DNA of 64,000 bases from Arthrobacter sp. N199823 (GTDB lineage: Bacteria; Actinomycetota; Actinomycetes; Actinomycetales; Micrococcaceae), in the NCBI RefSeq assembly GCF_002929705.1, contig NZ_PJIN01000001.1, forward strand, positions 561,244 to 625,243, read 5' to 3'. Each line of letters begins with the position of its first letter. Positions within the stretch are counted from its first letter, which is position 1. A program made the translations under genes and the position numbers. Of this stretch, positions 44,007 through 51,968 are shown piece by piece. The notes under the pieces were generated by a model, which saw only the letters and a list, made by a program, of their open reading frames with translations, ran no database searches and was not told the DNA's origin.

Positions 44007-46073
44007 ATGGCGCAAAATATGGCGGAACCTTGCCGGAATTGTGGGGCGGCCCTGAACGTAGGGGCGGCTTTTTGCACGATCTGCGGTGGCGCGGTGTCCA
44101 ATCGGGCTGCCTCGCCCACGCCATCCTCGGTTCCTTTGGGTGGTCCTTCGGCGAATCCCTTCGCTGCTGGCGGTAACCCCTATGCTCCAGGACCCGGTGC
44201 GCCTAGCAGCTCGGGCGGTGCGCCAGAGTTTGGTGCGCCCGGTTCACAGACTCTGCCTGCCCAGAGATTGCCAGGAATAGTCAACGTCTCCACAGCCACC
44301 GGAGGCCCCCTTCTTCCCCCCGTGCAGGTAGGGGTGGATCCTCGCGCAGCCGAGGCAACAGCCCTGGCCAATGGTGGGGCGGGCCGGCGCTTGGCCGCCA
44401 AGATCATTGACGGCGTACCGCCTGCAATCCTCTTGGGTGCGGGCGCTGGCATCGGCTCGGCGTTAATCTCCACCTCTGCAGTGACTGGCGGAACGCAGTT
44501 GAACCTCACGTGGTTAATAGTCTTGCTGAGCGTGGCCTCGGTGCTGTCCATTGCCTACGTTGTGTGGCAGTGGATGTGGGAAGCCAAGACGGGTAAGACG
44601 TTGGGTAATGTGATGCTCGGGTTGCGCACCACCGATATGGCAGGCCACCCCGCGGGTTTGCTGGCCATCTTCTTGCGCTCTCTCATGGTTAGCCTCAGCA
44701 GCGTGATCCCCACCGCCGGACCTATCGTCATGCTGATTTCCAACATCTGGGACAAGAACGGCAAAAAGCAGGGTTGGCACGACAAGGTAGCTCATACGCT
44801 GGTCTTCAACGTCTCCAAGGGCCGCAATCCACTGGAGACTGGCGGCATTGGGGACCGGGAGAACTTCTCTCCGGCCCCTGTCGCCACCATTTCGCAGGTA
44901 CAGTCGCCGTTGGCCCGCCCAGCCGATCGTCCTGCTGCGCCGAGTTCTCCTTATAATTCCGCTCCGGCGTCAGCTCCTCCTTCAGGGCAGGGTGTAGCAC
45001 CCGGTGCAGGGCAGCAATTTGCAGGGCAGTTCCCCGGCGCTCCGGAAACGGCCGCCGCCGCTCCAGCTCCAGCTCCAGCTACCCGCGCCGGACGCCGAAA
45101 TAAGAAGAAGGGGCTTGCTGTGGATCCCTTCGCGCCTCCCGTGATTCAATTCCAGAGCCAGCAGGGGCAGCAGTTCGCCGGCCAGCAGGGGCAGAGTCAG
45201 TTCCAGAACCCGAACCAAACGCCGGGCCAATTCCAGGCCCCGCAGGGACATGGACAGCAGAACCCGAACCCGCAGGCATACGGCCAGCTTCAGACCCCGA
45301 GCCAGAGGCCGGGTCAGTTCCAGGCTCCGCAGGCAGTTGGGCAACAGAACGCGAACCCGCAGGCACAGGGCCAGTTCCAGGACCCGCAGGGACCTGGACA
45401 GCAATTCAACCCATTTGCGCCGCCGCCCTCGGCGCCTGCTGGCCAACTGCCGGTGGATCAGGGACCTATCACCAATGTTCCGGGGATCACCCGTCCACCA
45501 GTTGCCCCTGGCCCCGAGGAGCAGCAGTTTCATCAGCAGAACGTGCAGCAAGAGCCTGCAGCCCAGCAGGCAGATCAGTTCCGGCAGGGCGAGCAAAGCC
45601 AGCCGTCACAGCCGTTCAGTCCGCAGGCCCAACAGGCTCAATCTGCGCATCCCGTCTCGGCCAACCCGTGGGCACAGACTCCAGCAACAGCTGCGCCCGA
45701 TGATGAGGCGGGGGAGACCCGCGCTCGTCCGCAAGGAGCCAGGACTGCGCTGCGGTTGAGTTTCGATGATGGACGGACCGAGGAGTTGGGGTCAACGGCG
45801 CTCGTTGGCCGCAATCCAGCCGGATACGATGGGGAGATGATTTCCCGTCTTATCCCTATTCAGGACTCCACCCGATCTGTGTCTAAGACCCACATTCACC
45901 TGAGCGTTTCGAGCGAAGGACTGTGGGTTACCGATCGAAATTCCACTAATGGCAGCGCCATTAGTTCTTCCAACGGAGCGAAGATCCCATTGGTGGGTGG
46001 AACCCCAGCCCTGGCTCGGCCTGGCTCCCGAGTGCATTTTGGCGACAGGTCTTTCTTGGTGGAAAACGTATGA
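44007..46073 (+). CDS. Zinc-ribbon, RDD membrane domain and FHA protein
   Basis: The 688-residue protein has distinct parts in order: an N-terminal zinc ribbon (Cys-x2-Cys ... Cys-x2-Cys in EPCRNCGAALN and FCTICGGAV), a Gly/Pro-rich spacer, an RDD-type membrane domain near residues 125-270 (GRRLAAKIIDGVPPAILL; LGNVMLGLRTTDMAG), a long Gln/Pro-rich repeat region near 395-530, and a C-terminal FHA domain near 582-685 (ALVGRNPAGYDG, SVSKTHIHL, DRNSTNGS). The FHA domain should bind phosphothreonine marks set by the kinase at 49433. ATG 44019 is an alternative start. The stop overlaps the phosphatase start. Confidence 0.85.
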   Translation: MAQNMAEPCRNCGAALNVGAAFCTICGGAVSNRAASPTPSSVPLGGPSANPFAAGGNPYAPGPGAPSSSGGAPEFGAPGSQTLPAQRLPGIVNVSTATGGPLLPPVQVGVDPRAAEATALANGGAGRRLAAKIIDGVPPAILLGAGAGIGSALISTSAVTGGTQLNLTWLIVLLSVASVLSIAYVVWQWMWEAKTGKTLGNVMLGLRTTDMAGHPAGLLAIFLRSLMVSLSSVIPTAGPIVMLISNIWDKNGKKQGWHDKVAHTLVFNVSKGRNPLETGGIGDRENFSPAPVATISQVQSPLARPADRPAAPSSPYNSAPASAPPSGQGVAPGAGQQFAGQFPGAPETAAAAPAPAPATRAGRRNKKKGLAVDPFAPPVIQFQSQQGQQFAGQQGQSQFQNPNQTPGQFQAPQGHGQQNPNPQAYGQLQTPSQRPGQFQAPQAVGQQNANPQAQGQFQDPQGPGQQFNPFAPPPSAPAGQLPVDQGPITNVPGITRPPVAPGPEEQQFHQQNVQQEPAAQQADQFRQGEQSQPSQPFSPQAQQAQSAHPVSANPWAQTPATAAPDDEAGETRARPQGARTALRLSFDDGRTEELGSTALVGRNPAGYDGEMISRLIPIQDSTRSVSKTHIHLSVSSEGLWVTDRNSTNGSAISSSNGAKIPLVGGTPALARPGSRVHFGDRSFLVENV

Positions 46074-47137
46074 GTTCAGGGGACGGCAAGCACGGCGAAA
46101 ATAGCTCGGGGGTCCGCCTCGGCTTCGGCTTTGGCACCGACCGAGGACTTCGGCGAGAGCTAAACGAAGACGCCTTCCTGGCCGCCGATCCGCTCTTTAC
46201 TGTTGCCGATGGCATGGGCGGGCATGAAGCAGGCGAGGTCGCAAGCCGAGAGTGCATTGAAGTGCTCAGTAACCAGCGGTTGCTGAGCGCTGGCTCCCGG
46301 GAGGCAACGGCGCTGGACTTGCAACAGGCGTTGCGCCAAGCCGACGCGCGCATCCGCGAACTAGCCAACGCCCGGGCCGGCACCACTGTCAGTGGCGTGG
46401 TCCTGGTGGAAGAACGCACAGTGCCGTATTGGCTGGTGTTCAACGTTGGTGATTCCCGAACCTACCGGCTGAGTCAAGGCGTTTTTTCCCAGATCAGCGT
46501 GGACCATTCCGAAGTCCAAGAGATGGTGGATGGAGGGCTGATCACTGCCGAGGAGGCGCTGGTGCACCCGCGCCGTCACGTGGTGACTCGCGCTCTGGGT
46601 ACTGGATCCGAGACTGAGGCTGACTTCTGGCTGGTCCCCGTTGAAGAGGGAGACCGGATTTTGGTCTGCTCCGACGGTTTGACCGGGGAGCTGAGCGATG
46701 AGCAGATTCACCGCGTTCTGAGCACCTTGCGTCACCCGCAGGATGCTGTAGATTCCCTGATCCAGGCTGCCCTGCGCTCTGGAGGCCGCGACAATGTCAC
46801 TGTCATCGTGGTCGATGCCAGCAACGTCCTGGGCGGTGCGGGCGAGCAAACCCTGAACAACCCCAACGCCGCCGAGTCCGATCCGGATGACACCTTGCCG
46901 CGCATGCCTGTTGTCGTGGAGGAACTGCTGGAATCCATTCCGGCCTCAGTGAAGGACCCGGGACAGGGTGCAGCCACAGAAACAGCCACAGAAGCTGCTC
47001 CCGCACCTGAAAACGAGCAAGCAACCAGCAGCACACCCGCCATGGGACTGCAGCTCCCGTCCCACGCCCCAGCAGTCCCGGCCATGGCAGCTCATGCCTT
47101 TGCCGCAGCTTTTTCACCCAAGGAGAATCATGGTTAG
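46070..47137 (+). CDS. PP2C-family Ser/Thr protein phosphatase
   Basis: The 355-residue cytoplasmic phosphatase is of the PPM family. Metal-binding motifs are visible in order: TDRGLRRELNEDAFL, FTVADGMGGHEAGE, FNVGDSRTYRL, ILVCSDGLTGELSD and GGRDNVTVIVVD. The catalytic domain spans about residues 15-255. The C-terminal 100 residues are low-complexity Ala/Pro/Glu with no membrane anchor. It would reverse the phosphorylation set by the receptor kinase at 49433. The start overlaps the upstream stop (ATGA) and its end overlaps the next start by 8 nt. Confidence 0.93.
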   Translation: MSSGDGKHGENSSGVRLGFGFGTDRGLRRELNEDAFLAADPLFTVADGMGGHEAGEVASRECIEVLSNQRLLSAGSREATALDLQQALRQADARIRELANARAGTTVSGVVLVEERTVPYWLVFNVGDSRTYRLSQGVFSQISVDHSEVQEMVDGGLITAEEALVHPRRHVVTRALGTGSETEADFWLVPVEEGDRILVCSDGLTGELSDEQIHRVLSTLRHPQDAVDSLIQAALRSGGRDNVTVIVVDASNVLGGAGEQTLNNPNAAESDPDDTLPRMPVVVEELLESIPASVKDPGQGAATETATEAAPAPENEQATSSTPAMGLQLPSHAPAVPAMAAHAFAAAFSPKENHG

Positions 47138-49436
47138 CAGCACGTACCGCACAGGAACTTGGCTTGGCATTGTGCGTTCCGGCTCTGTCATCGTGCTGGA
47201 GAGCAATACCAATCCGGACATCGTGAACCAGCTGTGGGATTTCCTCGGCCAGGACCCCACCATTCACGGTGTCCTGAACGAGGTGACGAACCAATTTGGC
47301 ACGGGCCTCACAGGTCTGCCCAGCTTCGCCATCCTGGTTCAGAGCGATAAATTGCATGCCATCCTCCGCGGAGACATCACCCTCATCGCGCACCTCAATG
47401 GATCCGCCGAGGTAGTTTCCGGCCGTGACGTGAGCACCTGGAGCGAGCGGTCACTGGTGCTTCCGGAGTCGTTGGAACTGACCATGGCCGACCCCGAAGC
47501 CGATGACACCGCGCTTGACCTGGCTGTGAGCGAAGCCGTGGTCCGGTTGCAGTCGTTGCTCCTGGACACTGCGGGTGACCGCGTGGCTGAGGGCGTCGCG
47601 GCTAACGATGAGCCCGTTGCCGCTGAGCTGGCTAGCTCCCCTGAGGCTGCAGAGGTGTCCGCTGATACCGAGTACGACGCCGATGCGCCCGCCACTGTTT
47701 GGGCTGCTGACGACGAAACAGCGGCTGAGCTTGCGCCGGTGACCGGCTGGGCTCAGGACACCGATGCCGATTTGGATGGCACCACCGTGTACTTCCCCAC
47801 TGCCGGCACGGAGCAGCTGACGGACCAGGACACTGGAGATCACTCTGACGCTGCCCTGTCTGCACACGGTGCTGCGGACGCTGAATCCCCAGCATTTACT
47901 GATGAGACTGCGGCCGATGAAACTGTGCCGGAGGAGCAGGGAGCTTCGCTGGCCAAGGACGATTGGTTTGCGCCCGAGGAGGAAGCTGCTGGACAAGCAA
48001 CAGAGGAACAAGCCACAGGGGGGCAGTTCACTGAAGCTGAAAGCTCAGAGGAGCTCTTCAGCGAGGATGACAGCTCAGCGCCGGACGTAGAGGCGCCATC
48101 TGCTCACGAGAACACTCACGAGGACACCGCGGATGAAGCGGACGCCTATGCCGGGTTCGCCATGGCGGCCGAGGCTGCTGATGCCGAATGGGTTGCCCAA
48201 TTGGCTCCTGTGCAAGCAAACGACGTAGATGCCATCAATGATTTGAATCTGACCATCCGCCCCGATATGCACGATGAGGACTCTGCCGCTGGCGATTCGC
48301 CGGAGGCGGAGTACTCGGGCGAGCAGTTCACCAATGATGCCGAGCAGTTCGACTCTGCCAGCCATACACCTGAGCAGCATGATGGCAGCCAGGACCAGGA
48401 CCAGGACCAGGACCAGGATCAGCCCGATGAATCCGATCAGGACAGCGATGGTTCGGCAGTGGAAGATCCAGCTACATCATCGCCTGCCGATGACGGCTCG
48501 TTCACCACTAGTTATGATCACTTGTGGGGTCCCACGGTGACCCGAAGCGTGGAAGACGCAGCCGTTCGTTTGGATGAAAACGGCTTGCCGATCACCTCGC
48601 CGAATGCTGATCCCGTGCTTCCGCCCCTTCCATCGCTGCCTCCGCTGACAGGCAACGACCACGAAGGTGCGCAGGATTCGCAGGACTCGGAATCTGCACA
48701 ATACTCCCCGGAGACGGGCTCAACCACCGGCGCCCTGGACACTGCGGCAGCCGAGGAACCAACGCCGTCCCTCATGATTGACTCGGTGCCGTGGGGTAAG
48801 CCCGGCGCACTGGATGCTCAGGAATCACTCCCGCAAGACCAGCAAGACCAGCAAGGGGAAGCTGCTGAAAACCAGCCTTTTGACCCCGATCATGATGGCC
48901 AGACAGTCATGAGTAGCGATGTGAAGAGGGAGGAGGGTCTGGCTGCCGCGACTCCTTTGGAATCACGGCCGCCCACCGGACCGATGGTTTTGGCACGGTT
49001 GTGCTTGCATGGCCATGCCAACCCGCCAAGCCGTTCACAGTGCTCAGATTGCGGTGCGGTGCTCAACTCCGAACCCCGTGAAGTGGGCCGTCCGCGACTG
49101 GGCACCATGCACATTTCCAGTGGCGAATCGGTGGAACTTGACCACTCGCTCATTATTGGCCGCCAACCATCGGTGTCCCGGGTCATGGGCGGCGCCATGC
49201 CCCGACTGGTCCAGGTCAAGAGCGGCAACGACGATATTTCACGCTCTCACGTCGAAGTGCGCCTTGACGGCTGGGACGTTCTCCTGGTGGATCTGAAGGC
49301 CACCAACGGAACTGTCCTGGTGCGCGAAGGCCAGGCCCCGCGCCGCCTGAGCCAGGGAGAAGAAGCCATTTTGCTCAACGGGGATATTGCCGAACTGGGA
49401 GACGGCATCTCTCTCCTCTTTGACGGACTGTTGTGA
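47130..49436 (+). CDS. Large acidic protein with N-terminal beta-rich domain, zinc ribbon and C-terminal FHA domain
   Basis: The 768-residue protein starts at ATG 47130 with AAGGAG five bases upstream. The longer frame from 46968 lies in the phosphatase gene. Residues about 1-140 are a folded domain of unknown type (TWLGIVRSGSVIVLES, ILRGDITLIAHLNG). Residues 150-620 are a very acidic, low-complexity stretch rich in Ala/Glu/Asp, including a DQDQDQ run encoded by a (GACCAG) repeat at 48390-48422. Near 625-645 there is a zinc ribbon (CLHGHANPPSRSQCSDC), and a C-terminal FHA domain covers about 660-765 (IIGRQPSVSRV, DISRSHVEVRL, DLKATNGTVL). It probably acts as a phosphothreonine-binding adaptor. 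Confidence 0.83.
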   Translation: MVSSTYRTGTWLGIVRSGSVIVLESNTNPDIVNQLWDFLGQDPTIHGVLNEVTNQFGTGLTGLPSFAILVQSDKLHAILRGDITLIAHLNGSAEVVSGRDVSTWSERSLVLPESLELTMADPEADDTALDLAVSEAVVRLQSLLLDTAGDRVAEGVAANDEPVAAELASSPEAAEVSADTEYDADAPATVWAADDETAAELAPVTGWAQDTDADLDGTTVYFPTAGTEQLTDQDTGDHSDAALSAHGAADAESPAFTDETAADETVPEEQGASLAKDDWFAPEEEAAGQATEEQATGGQFTEAESSEELFSEDDSSAPDVEAPSAHENTHEDTADEADAYAGFAMAAEAADAEWVAQLAPVQANDVDAINDLNLTIRPDMHDEDSAAGDSPEAEYSGEQFTNDAEQFDSASHTPEQHDGSQDQDQDQDQDQPDESDQDSDGSAVEDPATSSPADDGSFTTSYDHLWGPTVTRSVEDAAVRLDENGLPITSPNADPVLPPLPSLPPLTGNDHEGAQDSQDSESAQYSPETGSTTGALDTAAAEEPTPSLMIDSVPWGKPGALDAQESLPQDQQDQQGEAAENQPFDPDHDGQTVMSSDVKREEGLAAATPLESRPPTGPMVLARLCLHGHANPPSRSQCSDCGAVLNSEPREVGRPRLGTMHISSGESVELDHSLIIGRQPSVSRVMGGAMPRLVQVKSGNDDISRSHVEVRLDGWDVLLVDLKATNGTVLVREGQAPRRLSQGEEAILLNGDIAELGDGISLLFDGLL

Positions 49437-51226
49437 GCAATAGACGCGCAGCTGCGGCGCCCCCGCAACTTCCGGGCTACACCTTTATCTCCGGTCTGGG
49501 ATCGGGCGGTTTCTCTGAGGTGTACCTGTATGAGCAGGAACGCCCCCGGCGCAAGGTTGCCATTAAGGTCCTTACCGCAGACCTGAAAACGGCTGGTGCC
49601 AGGACCCGCTTTGAGTCTGAGGCGAACCTCATGGCCGAGCTGTCCGCACACCCGTACATTGTCACCATTTACGAAGCCGAGATTACCGATTCCGGGCACT
49701 CGTACCTGGCCATGGAGTACTGCTCGCGACCCAGCCTGGACATGCAGTTCAAGCAGGGCCGTTTCAGTGCCGATAAAGCCATGGAAATTGGCATCCAGGT
49801 GGCCTCCGCCGTGGAGACCGCGCACCGTGCGGGCATTGCACACCGGGACATCAAGCCTGCCAATATTCTGGTCACGGACTACAACCGGCCAGCACTGACC
49901 GACTTTGGTATTTCCGCAACCATGGATGCCCTGCAGGACGACGGCGGCGGCATGTCAGTGCCGTGGTCACCACCTGAATCCTTCGCCTCAGGGGCAACGG
50001 ATGGCGTCAAAGTAGATATCTGGGCCCTGGGCGCCACGATTTATACCCTGCTGGCCGGGCATTCGCCGTTCGTCATTCCGGGTGCCGAGAATTCCTACCG
50101 GATCCTGGGCGACCGGATCGCCTCCATGCCGCTGCCCCGATTGGGTCGGGCTGATATTCCCGAAGCCTTGGAAATGGTCTTGGCCACAGCCATGGCCAAA
50201 CACCCGAGTTCGCGCTACAGCAGCGCGAAAGATTTTGCCCGGGCACTCATGCGTGTGCAGGCGGACCTGAACTATTCGGTCACGCCCTTTGAGGTGCAGG
50301 AAGATATTGTTGTCCACGACGGACGGCCCAGCCAAACTGATGATTATTCAGAGGCCACCCGGGTGCGCTCCATCATCTCCATCGATCCGGACGCTGGCAC
50401 CAGTAACCCCAGTTTCCCATCGCGTAACACTCCCAGCGCGAGCGCCTCCTTCACGGCGCCGCCGCAAATCAACAACGTCCCCGGAGTTGCTGGCTCTGGC
50501 ATGACTAACCCCGGGGTGACGGCTTCTACCGGCAACCTGACGCGCAATGGCCAGACAGTCCCATCTCTTGACACCACGGGTGGGGCCACAGTCCCCAAGA
50601 GCTACTCGAATATCGCCTCGCCCACAGCCTGGAACGACACCGGCAGCCGCAGCGCTGCACCTGCGCAGAACCCTACCGGCCAGAACTCTGCCAGCCAGAT
50701 CCAGTTCGGCCAGCACCATGGTGCCTCCAGCCATGTTCTGGACCAGACAGTGGGACGCAACGAACTACTGGCCCCGGCCGCAGACTCCTACGTACCCGAG
50801 CTGGAACCGGCGAAGAAAAAGGGGATGTGGCTGGGAGTCGTCTCGGGGCTGGTACTTGTGGCCGCCGTCGTCGTTGGCATTGTGGTCTTCCTCAACGTGG
50901 GGGCACCGGACAAAATTGACACGGTGGTCCAACCCACCGCGCCACCCACGGCGCTGGTGGTGGGCTCCGATGTGCCGCAGGTGACTGATTTGGCCGCCAA
51001 GCCCATCAACGGCGGGGCCGAATGGACGTGGAAGAATCCGGATCCGCAGGAGGGCGACCAGTACATGTGGGCCGCCGTCAGCGTAGTGGATTCGGGGGAG
51101 TTCAAGAGAGTTCCGGAGAACAGAGTTTTTGTGGTCAACGGCGCCAATGGAGAGTCATGCATTGCCGTGAAACTGCTGCGCAAAAGCGGAAATGTCTCGG
51201 ACGAGACCAGAAAGTGCTCCAAGTGA
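49433..51226 (+). CDS. Membrane-anchored Ser/Thr protein kinase
   Basis: The 597-residue PknB-like receptor kinase has a Gly-rich loop GLGSGGFSEV, catalytic Lys45 (VAIKVL), HRDIKPAN with Asp139, DFG with Asp157, and the APE-equivalent written SPPESF. A Ser/Thr/Gln/Pro-rich juxtamembrane region covers about 300-455, one membrane helix about 465-488 (GMWLGVVSGLVLVAAVVVGIVVFL), and a C-terminal outer domain of about 105 residues that lacks PASTA repeats. It should phosphorylate the FHA proteins and perhaps the secretion ATPase, opposed by the PP2C phosphatase. GTG 49433 overlaps the previous stop (GTGA). Confidence 0.93.
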   Translation: MSNRRAAAAPPQLPGYTFISGLGSGGFSEVYLYEQERPRRKVAIKVLTADLKTAGARTRFESEANLMAELSAHPYIVTIYEAEITDSGHSYLAMEYCSRPSLDMQFKQGRFSADKAMEIGIQVASAVETAHRAGIAHRDIKPANILVTDYNRPALTDFGISATMDALQDDGGGMSVPWSPPESFASGATDGVKVDIWALGATIYTLLAGHSPFVIPGAENSYRILGDRIASMPLPRLGRADIPEALEMVLATAMAKHPSSRYSSAKDFARALMRVQADLNYSVTPFEVQEDIVVHDGRPSQTDDYSEATRVRSIISIDPDAGTSNPSFPSRNTPSASASFTAPPQINNVPGVAGSGMTNPGVTASTGNLTRNGQTVPSLDTTGGATVPKSYSNIASPTAWNDTGSRSAAPAQNPTGQNSASQIQFGQHHGASSHVLDQTVGRNELLAPAADSYVPELEPAKKKGMWLGVVSGLVLVAAVVVGIVVFLNVGAPDKIDTVVQPTAPPTALVVGSDVPQVTDLAAKPINGGAEWTWKNPDPQEGDQYMWAAVSVVDSGEFKRVPENRVFVVNGANGESCIAVKLLRKSGNVSDETRKCSK

Positions 51227-51263
51227 CCTTGAATCACCATGAACCAACTAGGGGGCTGCCGTC

Positions 51264-51968
51264 ATGGCTGAACTGACAATTGATTTTTGTGGCGAATGGT
51301 ATGAACCCTCGCCCGAGGGCGTCTTCAGCATTGGCCGTGAGGGCGATATTGAGGTTGACGATAACCCGTATCTGCACAGGAAGTTCTTGGAAGTCAGCAA
51401 ATATGACGGCATCTGGTGGCTCACCAATGCCGGCACCATGCTCAGTGCCACCATCGCCGACGCTGCCGGTGGCATGCAGGCGTGGATGGCCCCTGGGGCG
51501 CGCATTCCGCTCGTGTTCCAACAGACCAACGTGATTTTCACGGCTGGCCCCACCACGTACGAGTTCTCAGTGCATTTGGATTCGCCGTCGTTCATGTCCC
51601 AGAGCCGGGAAGATGACTCCGCCGGCTCCACCACCATTGGTCCGGTGGTGTTCACGCCCTCGCAGAAGGCGCTGATTGTGGCCTTGGCCGAGCCCATGCT
51701 GCGCCGCGGCGGAACGGGCTTTAGCTCCATCCCGTCCTCGGCCCAAGCAGCCAAACGGCTGGGTTGGGCCCTAACCCGGTTCAACCGCAAGCTCGATAAC
51801 GTGTGCGACAAGCTAGACCGTGTGGGCGTTGTGGGGCTGCGTGGCGGCGGTGGAAAACTAGCCACTAACAGGCGTGCCCGGCTGGTGGAGCATGCTGTGA
51901 CCTCGCACTTGGTCACCTCCGATGACCTGCCCCTGTTGGATACCCAACGCGGAATGGATGATGAATGA
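51264..51968 (+). CDS. FHA-like and winged-helix-like protein
   Basis: The 234-residue protein has an N-terminal half that resembles a degenerate FHA domain: FSIGREGDIEVDDNPYLHRKFLEV has the GRE and a polar turn, but the usual SR-x-H pattern is replaced by LHRKF. Residues about 130-225 are helical and Arg-rich and look like a winged helix-turn-helix (TPSQKALIVALAEPML, AAKRLGWALTRFNRKLDNVCDKL). The combination recalls FHA-coupled regulators such as EmbR, but the order and sequence differ, so DNA binding is only a suggestion. A ribosome-site GGGGG precedes ATG 51264. The stop overlaps the FtsK-type gene. Confidence 0.7.
   Translation: MAELTIDFCGEWYEPSPEGVFSIGREGDIEVDDNPYLHRKFLEVSKYDGIWWLTNAGTMLSATIADAAGGMQAWMAPGARIPLVFQQTNVIFTAGPTTYEFSVHLDSPSFMSQSREDDSAGSTTIGPVVFTPSQKALIVALAEPMLRRGGTGFSSIPSSAQAAKRLGWALTRFNRKLDNVCDKLDRVGVVGLRGGGGKLATNRRARLVEHAVTSHLVTSDDLPLLDTQRGMDDE

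Noticed and set aside
48390-48422. Phase variation by the GACCAG repeat
   Set aside because: The unit is six bases long, so slippage keeps the reading frame and cannot switch the gene on or off.
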